The notes: generated from the letters alone by a model not told the origin. Shown: positions 50,254 through 59,699, counted from the stretch's first letter. The stretch is 64,000 nt of DNA from Hyphomonas beringensis (GCF_000682755.1 NZ_AWFF01000031.1:1-64000); one strand, 5' to 3'. Made by a program: numbers and translations.

Positions 50254-50991
50254 CTAGAGACGCTGGATCAGGGCCTGCGCGGCGGCAGGGTTGGTTTCCT
50301 TCGCCCCGGAGATAAAAAACGCGAACACCTCACGATCCGTCGCCCAGCCGCGGACAGTTTCCGCCCACTGATCGAGCTGCGCAGGCGCATAGCCCGTTTC
50401 AATACCAGACTGGCTGTTCTGCAGGCGCGCATAGGCAAAGCCTGCCGTCTTCATGTCCGGCATTGGCCAGTCTGCATCATCGGCAAATACCAGCGCGCAA
50501 CCATACTTGCGTAGCATGTCTTCAAAGGCCGGCGTGTTGAAACTTTCATGGCGCACTTCAATGGCATGCCGCAGGGCCACCCCCTTACTCTCTTCTGGCA
50601 GGGCAGACAGGAAGGTGTCGAAATAGTCCGCATCGAACGTCTTGCTGGCAGCGAATTGCCAGTTGATCGCGCCCAGCTTGTCGCCCAGCGCGGTTACCCC
50701 TCCGCCGACGAACCAGTTGATCGCCTCCTCAATGGCCGAGGGCGTATTACGGCTGGTCGTCATGCGCTGCGCCTTCACTGTGAAGCAGAAGCCGTCCGGG
50801 GTCTCCCCTGCCCAGCGCGCATACACATGCTCCGGCTGATTACGGTAAAAGGTGGAGTTGATCTCAATGGCCGTCAGGCGGCGGCTGGCATATTCCAGCT
50901 CTCGCGTCTTCGGTAGATCCTTCGGATAGAAGCGCCCCCGCCAGTCATCAAAGCTCCAGCCGCCAATTCCGATATGAATGTCGTGTCCCAT
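50254..50991 (-). CDS. DUF72 domain-containing protein
   Basis: A 245-residue TIM-barrel-like protein of the DUF72 (YecE) family: IGIGGWSFDDWRGRFYPKDLPKTRELEYASRRLTAIEINSTFYRNQP at the N terminus, FCFTVKAQRMTTSRN, KLGAINWQFA, AIEVRHESFNTPAF and the ATDREVFAFFISGAKETNP end. The biochemical function is unknown. It lies immediately after the rpoD terminator region on the same strand. Confidence 0.9.
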   Translation of the reverse strand: MGHDIHIGIGGWSFDDWRGRFYPKDLPKTRELEYASRRLTAIEINSTFYRNQPEHVYARWAGETPDGFCFTVKAQRMTTSRNTPSAIEEAINWFVGGGVTALGDKLGAINWQFAASKTFDADYFDTFLSALPEESKGVALRHAIEVRHESFNTPAFEDMLRKYGCALVFADDADWPMPDMKTAGFAYARLQNSQSGIETGYAPAQLDQWAETVRGWATDREVFAFFISGAKETNPAAAQALIQRL

Positions 50992-51013
50992 GACGCATAT
51001 CCCCCAGCCACAA

Positions 51014-51043
51014 ACAAAAAGGGCGACCCACAGGCCGCCCTTT
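51014..51043 (-). terminator. Intrinsic terminator after rpoD
   Basis: A GGGCG...CGCCC stem extended by A-T pairs, followed on the minus strand by TTTTTGTTTG, 10 bp past the rpoD stop. Confidence 0.85.
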
Positions 51044-51052
51044 GAAATTGGA

Positions 51053-53008
51053 TCAGGTATCCAGGAAGCTGCGCAGCTTCCGGCTGCGGCTTGGATGTTT
51101 CAGCTTGCGGAGCGCTTTCGCCTCGATCTGGCGAATACGTTCGCGCGTCACGCTGAACTGCTGGCCGACTTCTTCCAGCGTATGGTCCGTATTCATCCCG
51201 ATACCGAAGCGCATGCGCAGCACGCGTTCTTCCCGCGGGGTGAGCGAGGCGAGCACGCGGGTCGTCGTTTCGCGAAGGTTCGACTGGATCGCGGCATCGA
51301 CGGGCAGAAGTGCCATCTTGTCCTCGATGAAGTCGCCAAGGTTTGAATCCTCGTCGTCGCCAATCGGCGTCTCCAGGGAAATCGGCTCTTTCGCGATCTT
51401 CAGAACCTTGCGGATCTTCTCCAGCGGCAGGCCCAGCTTTTCGGCCAGCTCTTCCGGGGTTGGCTCGCGGCCAATCTCGTGCAGCATCTGGCGCTGGGTG
51501 CGGATGATCTTGTTGATCGTCTCTATCATATGCACCGGAATACGGATCGTCCGGGCCTGGTCCGCGATGGAGCGGGTAATGGCCTGACGGATCCACCAAG
51601 TGGCATAGGTCGAGAATTTGTAACCGCGGCGGTATTCGAATTTGTCGACCGCCTTCATCAGGCCGATATTGCCTTCCTGAATCAGGTCGAGGAATTGCAG
51701 GCCACGATTGGTGTATTTCTTGGCGATGGAGATCACGAGGCGAAGGTTGGCTTCCACCATTTCCTTCTTCGCGATGCGGGCTTCACGTTCGCCCTTCTGC
51801 ACCGTCTGAACGATACGGCGGAAATCATCGATCGGAATGCCGATTTCCTGCGCGATTTCGGAAATCTCGTCGCGCGTGCCGTTGACTTCTTCTGCCTTGC
51901 CTTCAACGAACCGTTTCCACTTGGCAGACAGGGTCTGCACGCGGTCGGTCCAGTCCGGCTCCAGTTCGCGGCCGAAATAGTTCTCCAGGAAGTCCTTGCG
52001 CGGCACGCCATAGGCGTCGGCCATGCGCATCAGCTTGCCTTCCAGGCCCATCAGCTTCTTGTTGATGGCGTAGAGCTGTTCGACCAGCGCCTCGATCCGG
52101 GCATTGTTGATGTGGATCGTCTTCAGATTTTCGACGATGGAGTTTGACAGCGCGTCATACTCTTCCTGCGCCTTCGGCGTCAGGTCCTTGCCCTCAAGAC
52201 GGCGATTGACCAGCTTGTCCTGCAGCTTGCGGTACTTGGAAAAGTCCTCGGCAATCTCGTTCAGCTTGGCCAGAACACCGTCGCGCAGTTCCGCTTCCAT
52301 GGCGGACATGGACATTGCCGCGGCATCATCCTCGTCCTCATCATCATCGTCGTCTTCGGACTCGTCGCCATCGGCCTTGGCCTCATCGGCTTCGTCGTCC
52401 TCATCCTTGGGCTTCGGCTCTGGCGGCGGGTTTTCCGCGCCATAGGTCGCTTCCAGGTCGATCAGGTCGCGCAGCAGGATGCGTTCGTTCACCAGTTCGT
52501 CGCGCCATACCATCATGGCTTCGAAGCTCAGCGGGCTTTCGCACAGGCCGCGGATCATCGCGTCCCGGCCGGCCTCGATGCGCTTCGCAATCGCGATCTC
52601 ACCCTCGCGGGAGAGCAACTCAACGGCGCCCATCTCGCGCAGATACATGCGAACCGGGTCGTCCGTGCGGTCAGAGCCGCGCGCATTGCCTTTCTTGGCA
52701 ACGACCTTCTTGTCCTCGATCTTGGTAAGGGCCTTGCCCTCTGCCTCGGCCTCTTCCTCGCTCTCAACGACGGCAATGCCCATTTCCGAGATCTGGGACA
52801 TCACGTCCTCGATCTGGTCTGAGGTCATCTCATCATTGGGAAGAAGGGCGTTGATCTCATCATGAGTAATGAAGCCGCGCTTTTTCGCACGGTTCAGAAC
52901 CTTTTTTACGTCGGTGGCGCTGAAATCGACCAGGGCATTCTCATTGTCCTTGTCATCATCTCCGTCACCGTCGCCGGAAAGGTTCTTTTTCTTCGTGGCT
53001 GTTGCCAT
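51053..53008 (-). CDS. rpoD: RNA polymerase primary sigma factor RpoD
   Basis: A 651-residue group 1 sigma-70. Region 1.1 is at the N terminus, region 1.2 at [30 protein letters not shown], then a long acidic non-conserved insertion rich in Asp/Glu (about residues 190-250). Region 2 shows [73 protein letters not shown], region 3 the [17 protein letters not shown] and region 4.2 [37 protein letters not shown] precedes the start. dnaG lies 413 bp upstream on the same strand. Confidence 0.97.
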   Translation of the reverse strand: MATATKKKNLSGDGDGDDDKDNENALVDFSATDVKKVLNRAKKRGFITHDEINALLPNDEMTSDQIEDVMSQISEMGIAVVESEEEAEAEGKALTKIEDKKVVAKKGNARGSDRTDDPVRMYLREMGAVELLSREGEIAIAKRIEAGRDAMIRGLCESPLSFEAMMVWRDELVNERILLRDLIDLEATYGAENPPPEPKPKDEDDEADEAKADGDESEDDDDDEDEDDAAAMSMSAMEAELRDGVLAKLNEIAEDFSKYRKLQDKLVNRRLEGKDLTPKAQEEYDALSNSIVENLKTIHINNARIEALVEQLYAINKKLMGLEGKLMRMADAYGVPRKDFLENYFGRELEPDWTDRVQTLSAKWKRFVEGKAEEVNGTRDEISEIAQEIGIPIDDFRRIVQTVQKGEREARIAKKEMVEANLRLVISIAKKYTNRGLQFLDLIQEGNIGLMKAVDKFEYRRGYKFSTYATWWIRQAITRSIADQARTIRIPVHMIETINKIIRTQRQMLHEIGREPTPEELAEKLGLPLEKIRKVLKIAKEPISLETPIGDDEDSNLGDFIEDKMALLPVDAAIQSNLRETTTRVLASLTPREERVLRMRFGIGMNTDHTLEEVGQQFSVTRERIRQIEAKALRKLKHPSRSRKLRSFLDT

Positions 53009-53421
53009 TCAATTCTCTCCCGTGAGGTTCCCGACCACGCCCGTCGGATACCCTCGCAAAACTGCCTGCCTTGTAGCTTTCGCTGACTTTACCTGCTGCC
53101 TTCAAAATTCATGCGGGCCCTGGATGCCCATCGTTCTCTAACGCGCCAAAAGCCCTGCTGCCATCTCATGGCAACAGCACCAGACCCTAACTTACAGCAC
53201 CTTTCGTGCCACAGGTCAGGATCAGACTCGTCTGAACGTCCGGCTGCCGTGTTTTGCTCGGGGGCTTAAAGCCAATCCCTTGCCTCGGGTTCTTTGACCG
53301 CGATTGAGGCGTCTCGGGGTAGTCGTTGAGCAAGCTGACAGCGCGCATGTTCCCTGCTTGCTGTAAATGGGCACTGATTCCTCTGCGGTCAATAGGTTTT
53401 CCTGTGTTTGAAGGACAGGAA
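53009..53421 (-). other. Noncoding region upstream of rpoD
   Basis: The 413 bases between the dnaG stop and the rpoD start hold no gene I can support. Open frames here overlap dnaG antisense and show no conserved features. The stretch probably carries the rpoD promoter; a weak hairpin (gctg-ccat/atggcaacagc) lies near 53155-53180. Nothing else was recognised. Confidence 0.5.
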
Positions 53422-55329
53422 TCATGAACCGCCCGGGGTATCTCCCTTAAACCACGGGTTCTGCTCCTCAAACTGTTTCCAGAAATCGCCGATATTGGCC
53501 TTGCCCATGGCCTTCTCCTGCTGGTCCAGCAACACACGCTCCTCGAAAGCCTTGCGCCGCTCTGCCACCAGACGGCGTTTCAGTTTGAGACGGCGCACCT
53601 CATCATCCGCGGTCGGCGTCGTATCGACCGGTATGAAGGCCTCAACTGCCGCCTTCCAAGAGCGATAGGCCGGGTCAGTCAGGCGGATATTGGAGATCTT
53701 CTTCACATCGATCTGTGCGATTTCCTTTTCATGCCCCTGCCGCACCATGCTCTCCAGCACGGCGTCCAGGGTCAGATCCTCATCCTCGATCAGGAAGTCC
53801 ACGATCAGATCACGCAGGCCATTGGAAATCTCGTTGCGGAAATCCGCCGCGATCAGCAATTCTTCCATGCCAGACAGGATTGACGGGTTCAGCACCGCCT
53901 GCAGCAATAACAATACGCCGGGGCGTGTGCGGCCTGCCGCCTGCACCTGCGCGACCGCCGCCGGCCCGGCCGAGCCGGTATCCGCCCCCCTGCCCTTACC
54001 CTTGCCCGGGGTGAAGCTGCTTTTGCGCTTGGCCTGGCGAATCTGCCAGAAATGGTCCCGCATGCGGGCTTTCAGATCCCGCTCATAGGCGGCCTTCACG
54101 CCGGGATGCTTGATCTGGGCGGCCGCACTCATCAGCCGCGCTTCGAGGCCAGCCTGGCGTTCCGGCGTATCGAGGGGCTCTGCGTCTCGCTCGCGCTGCC
54201 ACAGCAGTTCCGATAGCGCGATCCTGCCATCCAGCGCTTCGCCCATGGCGGCGGGTCCGCGCTCGCGGATCAGATCGTCCGGGTCCATGCCATCCGGCAG
54301 CAGCACAAAGAACAGGGATCGCCCCGGCTCGACATGCGGCAGGGCCCGGTCAATCGCGCGATAGGCGGCGCCGAGGCCTGCCCGGTCCCCGTCAAAGCAC
54401 AGCACAGGCTCCGGCCCCGCACGCCAGAGCAGGCTGATCTGGTCTTCTGTCAGCGCGGTGCCGAGGGGCGCGACCGCCTGGCCAAAGCCCGCTTCGGTCA
54501 GCGCGATGGCATCCATATAGCCTTCGCAGACGATCAGGCCGCCACCATCGCCATGGCCCAGCGCTTCCCGCGCCGCCTTGTAGCGGTAGAGCACACGCGA
54601 TTTGTGAAACAGCGGTGTATCACCAGAGTTCAGATATTTCGGCTTGGCATCCGGCGTCAGCCCCCGGCCGCCGAAGGCGATGATGCCGCCCCGGCTGTCC
54701 GGAATCGGGAACATCAGCCGCCCACGGAACGCATCGTACGGTTCTCCGCCGCGATCACTTGTCTTGGCGAGACCTGCCTCCAGGATCTCGTCCTGCGTAA
54801 AGCCCATCTGCTTCAGATGCGCGCCGGTCTTGTGCCAATCATCCGGGGCAAACCCCAGTCGGTGACGTTTCCACGCGATCGGTTTGAGACCGCGCCCTTC
54901 CAGATACTCGCGTGCTGCGGCGCCGTCAGAGGATTGCAGCCGGTCTTCATAATAGGCCGCGGCCGCTTCGCAGACTTCCTGCAGGCGCTTGCGATGGTCA
55001 TAGACTTCAGCGGACTGCGGGTCTGCCTTGGGCAGCTCCATGCCTGCCTCTTCAGCCAGTTTCTCGACAGCTTCCATGAAGGAGAGCCGCTCGGTCTCCA
55101 TCACGAAGCTGATGACATCGCCGCCCATGCCGGAGGAGAAGCATTTGAAGATGCGCTTCTGGTCGTTGACGTAAAAGCTCGGAGACTTTTCATTCGTAAA
55201 GGGCGACAGGCCGACCCATTCCTTGCCCTTCTTGGTCAGCTTCACCTTGCGGCCGATCACGTCCGAAGGCCGGATGCGGGCCTTCAGTTCATCAAGGAAA
55301 CCATCGGGGATGCGGACTGAGGAGGACAT
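53422..55329 (-). CDS. dnaG: DNA primase DnaG with degenerate zinc site
   Basis: A 635-residue primase that makes RNA primers at the fork. The zinc-ribbon region reads GLSPFTNEKSPSFYVND...KCFSSGMGGD: of the four canonical ligands (C-P-F-H and C-F-x-C) only C63 remains; the others are S42, T45 and S66. The TOPRIM domain is intact (VCEGYMDAIAL, PVLCFDGDRAGLGAAYRAIDRAL), as is EKSPSF and the RNA polymerase basic patch (RLGFAPDDW). The C-terminal helicase-binding domain is divergent and ends in EEQNPWFKGDTPGGS. Loss of the zinc ligands seems real since reading frame and surroundings are clean. Confidence 0.95.
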   Translation of the reverse strand: MSSSVRIPDGFLDELKARIRPSDVIGRKVKLTKKGKEWVGLSPFTNEKSPSFYVNDQKRIFKCFSSGMGGDVISFVMETERLSFMEAVEKLAEEAGMELPKADPQSAEVYDHRKRLQEVCEAAAAYYEDRLQSSDGAAAREYLEGRGLKPIAWKRHRLGFAPDDWHKTGAHLKQMGFTQDEILEAGLAKTSDRGGEPYDAFRGRLMFPIPDSRGGIIAFGGRGLTPDAKPKYLNSGDTPLFHKSRVLYRYKAAREALGHGDGGGLIVCEGYMDAIALTEAGFGQAVAPLGTALTEDQISLLWRAGPEPVLCFDGDRAGLGAAYRAIDRALPHVEPGRSLFFVLLPDGMDPDDLIRERGPAAMGEALDGRIALSELLWQRERDAEPLDTPERQAGLEARLMSAAAQIKHPGVKAAYERDLKARMRDHFWQIRQAKRKSSFTPGKGKGRGADTGSAGPAAVAQVQAAGRTRPGVLLLLQAVLNPSILSGMEELLIAADFRNEISNGLRDLIVDFLIEDEDLTLDAVLESMVRQGHEKEIAQIDVKKISNIRLTDPAYRSWKAAVEAFIPVDTTPTADDEVRRLKLKRRLVAERRKAFEERVLLDQQEKAMGKANIGDFWKQFEEQNPWFKGDTPGGS

Positions 55330-55401
55330 AGGCTGACAATGTAGCGCTTAACCCTCTTTGGTGAAACATGAGACTGCCGCCCTTCCCCAGTCAAACGCAG
55401 G

Positions 55402-55429
55402 CAAAAAAAGACCCTGCCGAAGCAGGGCC
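55402..55429 (-). terminator. Intrinsic terminator after the PRC-barrel lipoprotein gene
   Basis: An 8-bp GC stem (gaccctgc with gcagggcc) with a CGAA tetraloop, followed on the minus strand by TTTTTTT, 27 bp past the stop. Confidence 0.9.
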
Positions 55430-55455
55430 TTCTTTGGTGACGCATCTTTCCGACA

Positions 55456-56220
55456 TTAGTCGTCCATCAGTTCAATGCCAGGGGCGTCGGCATATTCCTC
55501 GGACGTGACATTCAGAACGATTTCACCATCACTGTCGCCTTGGGCAATCGTGATTGCATCCGGACTAATCAGGTAACGATCAGAGGTCAGGGCATCGACG
55601 ACACCATCTGCAACGACAGCGTATTTGACGGTGCCATCCTTGGCCATGATGAAGTCCGTGATACGGGCATCCTTGTCATTGAAGGCAAGAGTAGCATTCG
55701 TGCCCATCAGCTCAGATGCAAGACGATAATCATTCAAACCCTCTTGTTCGAATTCCGGCATGGACTCGAGAGTCTCGTCGGTTACAGAAAGCGTCGCGAC
55801 AGGCTCTTTTTCCTCGTCCCAAGTAATCGTTGCCTGGTCGAAAGCGACCGGGTGAAGGTCTCCCGCGACACCATCGCGAATGATCAGCGTGGGCTGCGTA
55901 CCGTCGCCTGAGATCATGACGTCGGCAATTTCGCCGATTTCATCGCCATTGGCATCATAGACATCTTCGTCGATCAGGTCGGATGCCATCATTTCGCCCG
56001 TGGCCGGAACATAGGCAATGCGGGTGATCTCTTGCTTGGCGTCCATATCATTGACAGATGCATCAACGACTTCGCCGCCATACATGGTGTCAGAATCATT
56101 TGTTTGGGCCGTTTCCTCAGCAGACGCTTCAGCCTTCTGCAGGTCGGTTTCGCCTTGGGAACACGCAGCGGCACCGAGCATCAGGGCAGCTGCACTGGCA
56201 GTAATCAAAAGCCGTTTCAT
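55456..56220 (-). CDS. PRC-barrel domain lipoprotein
   Basis: A 254-residue exported lipoprotein with lipobox AAAC (Cys about residue 20) and a highly acidic linker (ETAQTNDSDTMYGG). A PRC-barrel domain follows (EMMASDLIDEDVYDANGDEIGEIADVMISGDGTQPTLIIRDG), and the C-terminal part repeats a similar sheet-rich pattern (LASELMGTNATLAFNDKDARITDFIMAKDGTVKYAVV). Function unknown; relatives respond to osmotic or envelope stress. A CTAA-N7-TTAA box lies 22 bp upstream of the start (56242-56256). Confidence 0.85.
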   Translation of the reverse strand: MKRLLITASAAALMLGAAACSQGETDLQKAEASAEETAQTNDSDTMYGGEVVDASVNDMDAKQEITRIAYVPATGEMMASDLIDEDVYDANGDEIGEIADVMISGDGTQPTLIIRDGVAGDLHPVAFDQATITWDEEKEPVATLSVTDETLESMPEFEQEGLNDYRLASELMGTNATLAFNDKDARITDFIMAKDGTVKYAVVADGVVDALTSDRYLISPDAITIAQGDSDGEIVLNVTSEEYADAPGIELMDD

Positions 56221-56241
56221 TTCGTGGTCCTTTCTAGGTGA

Positions 56242-56256
56242 CTAACACCCCATTAA
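56242..56256. promoter_or_regulatory. CtrA-like box upstream of the PRC-barrel gene
   Basis: CTAA-N7-TTAA, one mismatch from the CtrA consensus, with a second TTAA 43 bp upstream. It lies directly ahead of the PRC-barrel start codon. Only the motif is visible. Confidence 0.3.
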
Positions 56257-56296
56257 CGGACCCCGCGCCTGCTTTGTTCCTCAACCTTTCGGCGAT

Positions 56297-56779
56297 TTAA
56301 CTGTTTTGCCCTGCTCCGGTCGTCAGGGCCTTGCGCATTGCCTTGCCGGCAGCACCCGATTCGATCATGTCAGGATAGCGCTGTTTCAGGACGCTCATGC
56401 AGCGCCCCAGATCCTTCAGCTTGGACGCGCCCAGATCCTCGACAACTTCCTCGACCGCCTGGTCCAGCGCCTTACCGGCCAGAGGCACCGGCAGGAACTG
56501 CTCGATGACCTCAATCTCCTCGCGTTCGCGAATCGCATCTTCGATGCGACCGGCATCATCATATTCGCGCGCCGCAATTTCGCGCTGCGCCACCATGGTC
56601 TCCAGCACTTTGCGCACATCTGCCTCGGGACAGCCTTCGCCGTCACCTCGCCCGCGTGCGCACACATCGCGGTCCCGGATCGCACAATCGATCAGGCGAA
56701 GCGTCGCCAGACGCACCGAACTGTCGGGCTTTTCGCTCTCGACTTTCAGCGCATGCGCCACCTGCGTTTTCAGTGTCAT
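56297..56779 (-). CDS. GatB/YqeY domain-containing protein
   Basis: A 160-residue YqeY-type protein: SSVRLATLRLIDCAIRDRDV, the RKVLETMVAQREIAAREYDDAGRIEDAIREREEIEVIEQFLPVPL core and the C-terminal DLGASKLKDLGRCMSVLKQRYPDMIESGAAGKAMRKAL, which matches the tRNA-binding helical domain of GatB. Probably linked to tRNA or amidotransferase function. The ATG at 56779 is preferred over ones 27 and 63 bp upstream. It is divergent from carA, a frequent arrangement in alphaproteobacteria. Confidence 0.92.
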   Translation of the reverse strand: MTLKTQVAHALKVESEKPDSSVRLATLRLIDCAIRDRDVCARGRGDGEGCPEADVRKVLETMVAQREIAAREYDDAGRIEDAIREREEIEVIEQFLPVPLAGKALDQAVEEVVEDLGASKLKDLGRCMSVLKQRYPDMIESGAAGKAMRKALTTGAGQNS

Positions 56780-56937
56780 CTTACAAGATTTGTCTTCACG
56801 GCCCATTCTAAATACGCCTTTCACACCAGCGCAGCGGCACACCGCTTGACGCCAAGGGGACTCGGCCCCATTAACCGGGCAAAATGTCGGACGATAGAGT
56901 TAAAGGTCCGACAACAGGCCCGGAAGGGAAGCGAAAT

Positions 56938-58119
56938 ATGTCCGACACAGAAAAAAAGCAAGACAAGACAACTGCCACGGGAGCTATCGCCTTGGCAGAC
57001 GGGACAATTTTCCTCGGCGCAGGCGCCGGGGCTGAAGGAATCCGCGTCGGTGAGCTGTGCTTCAATACGGCCATTACCGGCTATCAGGAGATCCTGACGG
57101 ACCCGTCCTACTCCTCGCAGATCGTCCTGTTCACATTCCCTCACATCGGAAATGTTGGCGCCAACGCAGAAGATCATGAAGAATCTTCAGCGCCTGCAAC
57201 AGATGCAGCGCGCGGCACGATTTTCCGCGAGCCGATCACGGCGTCCTCAAACTGGCGCGCCGGTGAAGGCTTTGACGCGTGGCTGGCCAAGCGCGGCATT
57301 GTTGCCCTGTCTGGCGTTGATACCCGCGCGATCACTCGCCTGATACGCGAAAACGGCATGCAGAAAGCCGCCATCTGCAACAAGCCGGATGGCAATATCG
57401 ACCTCGACGCCCTGATCGAAACGGCGCGCAGCTGGAACGGCCTGGAAGCCGCTGACCTGGCCGCTGTGGTTGATACGGACGCCTCATTCGAAAACACCGA
57501 ACAATTGTGGACGACCGAGCATGGCTACGGCCAGCTTGAAGACGCCCGGTATCATGTCGTTCTGGTGGATTTCGGTGTTAAGAAGAACATCCTGCGCAAT
57601 TTGGCCCAAGTCGGCATTCGCGCCACAATCGTGAACGGCGATACGAGCGCGGAAGACATCTTCGCGCTGAAGCCAGATGGTGTGGTCTTCTCCAATGGCC
57701 CGGGCGACCCGGCCGCCACAATCCAGCGCTCCGGCGACATGATCCGCGCGGTCATTGACAGCGGCCTGCCGATCCTCGGCATCTGTCTGGGCCACCAGTT
57801 GCTCGCATTGTCGCTTGGCGCACAGACAATGAAAATGGCGCAGGGCCACCATGGCGCAAACCATCCGGTCAAGGATCTTGCCACCGGCAAGGTGGAGATC
57901 GTGTCCATGAATCATGGCTTCACGGTTGACCCCAAGACGCTGCCTGATGGTGTGGAAGAGAGCCACCGCTCCCTGTTCGACGGCACCAATTCCGGCCTCG
58001 CGGTGAAAGATCGCCCGATCATTTCCGTACAGCACCACCCGGAAGCCAGCCCCGGACCGCAAGACAGCTTCTACCTGTTCCAGCGTTTCGCGGACCTGAT
58101 GGCAGCTGCCGGGAAATAG
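56938..58119 (+). CDS. carA: Carbamoyl-phosphate synthase small chain
   Basis: A 393-residue glutaminase subunit that supplies ammonia to CarB for arginine and pyrimidine synthesis. The N-terminal domain has [31 protein letters not shown] and [15 protein letters not shown]; the GATase domain shows GPGDPAA, the nucleophile in [11 protein letters not shown], and His-Glu in [14 protein letters not shown]. The ATG at 56938 ([12 protein letters not shown]) with AAGGGAA upstream is preferred over one 54 bp earlier. carB is not in the window. Confidence 0.96.
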   Translation: MSDTEKKQDKTTATGAIALADGTIFLGAGAGAEGIRVGELCFNTAITGYQEILTDPSYSSQIVLFTFPHIGNVGANAEDHEESSAPATDAARGTIFREPITASSNWRAGEGFDAWLAKRGIVALSGVDTRAITRLIRENGMQKAAICNKPDGNIDLDALIETARSWNGLEAADLAAVVDTDASFENTEQLWTTEHGYGQLEDARYHVVLVDFGVKKNILRNLAQVGIRATIVNGDTSAEDIFALKPDGVVFSNGPGDPAATIQRSGDMIRAVIDSGLPILGICLGHQLLALSLGAQTMKMAQGHHGANHPVKDLATGKVEIVSMNHGFTVDPKTLPDGVEESHRSLFDGTNSGLAVKDRPIISVQHHPEASPGPQDSFYLFQRFADLMAAAGK

Positions 58120-58153
58120 CCCCGCAACAGCGCCCTTAAAAACCAGCCCCCGC

Positions 58154-58816
58154 ATGACTGCGCCCCTCCCCCTGCCAGGCGACAACCGTCTCGGCTGCGT
58201 GATCGAAGACCTGGCCAGTAAGGGCTGGTCCTGGCAGCCGGGCTTTTTGCCGGATGCCCTGCTGATCGCCTTGCGTGAAGAGATTCATGCGCTGGAGGCA
58301 GAGGCCGCGCTGGCCCCGGCAGGGATCGGCCGCGAAGATGCCTTTCAGGTTGATCACTCCATCCGCAAGACGCGCATCACCTGGCTGGACGATTCCAGCC
58401 CTGCGCAGCTGGCCTTCTCCGACTGGGCGGAACATCTGCGTGAAGCCCTGAACCGCTCGCTGCTGCTGGGCCTCTTCGAATTCGAGGCTTGCTACGCAGT
58501 CTATCCGCAAGGCGGCTTCTATGACCGCCATCTCGACAGTTTCGAGGGGGCGAAGAACCGGATCGTCTCGCTCGTCGTCTATCTCAATGATGAGTGGAGC
58601 GAAGATGATGGCGGCGCTCTGGTCGTCTGGCCGGAAGGCGCAGGAGAGGATGACACGCCTGCCGCAACCCTGGTGCCGGAAGGCGGCGGCGTGGTACTGA
58701 TGCTTTCAGAGGCCATCCCACATGCAGTGCAGCCAACCGCGAGGCAGCGCTATGGCATTGCCGGTTGGTGGCGCGTGAACCAGGCGATAGACGGACAGGT
58801 CATCCCGATCAGCTGA
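58154..58816 (+). CDS. 2-oxoglutarate-Fe(II) oxygenase
   Basis: A 220-residue dioxygenase of the 2OG-FeII superfamily. The iron facial triad is visible as GGFYDRHLDSF (H and D) and IPHAVQPTARQRYGIAGWWRV (distal H with the 2-oxoglutarate-binding R). No membrane segment. Substrate unknown; similarity in layout to prolyl 4-hydroxylase and SM-20-type proteins. It starts 34 bp after carA on the same strand, probably on the same transcript, and has no clear ribosome binding site. Confidence 0.88.
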   Translation: MTAPLPLPGDNRLGCVIEDLASKGWSWQPGFLPDALLIALREEIHALEAEAALAPAGIGREDAFQVDHSIRKTRITWLDDSSPAQLAFSDWAEHLREALNRSLLLGLFEFEACYAVYPQGGFYDRHLDSFEGAKNRIVSLVVYLNDEWSEDDGGALVVWPEGAGEDDTPAATLVPEGGGVVLMLSEAIPHAVQPTARQRYGIAGWWRVNQAIDGQVIPIS

Positions 58817-58818
58817 CC

Positions 58819-59406
58819 CTAGCGCAGGCTTCTCAGCATGATCTCGAACACTTCGAGCACCCGCTCGACTGTGGCACCATTTCTTCCGCGCGCCAGGGCA
58901 AAGCCAGAGCCGTTCAAAGCACCCTGCACGATTATGGCCGAGGCATCGGCCCGTTCCGGGGCAATTTTTCCCTTGTCGACCAGGAACTGGATTCCAGCCC
59001 GCACATTCTGCTGGCCGAGGTCATGATCAGCCTCATACCATTCTGCAAGGCCCAGAGCCCGCGGGCCGTCCAGCAGCACGATGCGTTGATAGTCTGTCCG
59101 TATGACCCAGTTGAAATAGACGCGCGCGCCAGCAAGGAAAGCCGCATACGGGTCCTCCGCGGACATCGTATCCACCGCCGCAATGCGGGCTTCCTTGTCC
59201 ATCGTGATCTGCAGATCACGCCAGACTTCATAAAAGAGTTGTTGCTTGTTCTCGAAATGGTGGAACAGCGCGCCTTTAGTGATGCCCGCCTCAACCACGA
59301 TACTGGCAATGCTCGCGTCAAACCCCTCTTCCGAAAACCGGTTTCGAGCGGCTTTCAGGATCGCTGTGCGCGTTTCGCGAGCTTTTCTGGCACGAGGCTT
59401 AGGCAT
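58819..59406 (-). CDS. TetR family transcriptional repressor
   Basis: A 195-residue TetR/AcrR regulator with an N-terminal helix-turn-helix (RETRTAILKAARNRFSEEGFDASIASIVVEAGITKGALFHHFENKQQLFYEV) and a ligand domain (RALGLAEWYEADHDLGQQNVRAGIQFLV). It stands convergent with the oxygenase (2 bp between stops). A 17-bp perfect-arm palindrome sits 24 bp upstream of its start, so autoregulation is likely; no divergent target gene is visible in the next 370 bp. Confidence 0.92.
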   Translation of the reverse strand: MPKPRARKARETRTAILKAARNRFSEEGFDASIASIVVEAGITKGALFHHFENKQQLFYEVWRDLQITMDKEARIAAVDTMSAEDPYAAFLAGARVYFNWVIRTDYQRIVLLDGPRALGLAEWYEADHDLGQQNVRAGIQFLVDKGKIAPERADASAIIVQGALNGSGFALARGRNGATVERVLEVFEIMLRSLR

Positions 59407-59430
59407 GGCGGCTTTTCAGTTGTCCACTTA

Positions 59431-59447
59431 ACATACCAGTGGTATGT
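59431..59447. promoter_or_regulatory. Probable TetR operator
   Basis: ACATACCAGTGGTATGT: perfect 7-bp arms around a 3-bp centre, the layout typical of TetR/AcrR operators, 24 bp upstream of the tetR start codon. Confidence 0.8.
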
Positions 59448-59558
59448 AAAATCACCAATGTGGACTTTTCCGGGTCTGCAAGGCCCGGAACGGCACCACC
59501 AACACCACAACAGGCTGGGTGGCTTTCCGAAACCGCATTGCCATAAGGGGACGCGGGG

Positions 59559-59597
59559 CGACCGCGCGAACAGGCTCCAATCCTGTACGCGCGGTCG
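59559..59597. repeat. Long GC-rich hairpin
   Basis: Arms cgaccgcgcg (59559-59568) and cgcgcggtcg (59588-59597) pair perfectly; after one mismatch an inner stem acagg/cctgt closes a 7-nt loop. Flanking sequence has no T-run. Function unknown. Confidence 0.75.
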
Positions 59598-59669
59598 TCT
59601 TGATTCAAAGGCGCAAAGCCAAACTGGCCATCGCTCAGAAATCGCATAGCAAACACTATCAAATTCCCT

Positions 59670-59699
59670 CCTAACCTGTAATTCTCACTACAGGTTAGG
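59670..59699. repeat. Perfect 11-bp inverted repeat
   Basis: CCTAACCTGTA and TACAGGTTAGG with an 8-nt spacer, 84 bp downstream of the GH3 stop. No T-run follows on either strand, so it may be a protein-binding site or a processed mRNA end. Confidence 0.75.

Noticed and set aside
53187-53537. A 116-codon minus-strand frame upstream of rpoD
   Set aside because: It overlaps the dnaG 3' end in another frame and has random composition.
54334-55320. A 328-codon open frame antisense to dnaG
   Set aside because: Explained by high-GC third positions of dnaG; no recognisable protein.
59399-59662. An 87-codon minus-strand frame upstream of tetR
   Set aside because: It crosses the operator and a large hairpin and shows no protein-like pattern.
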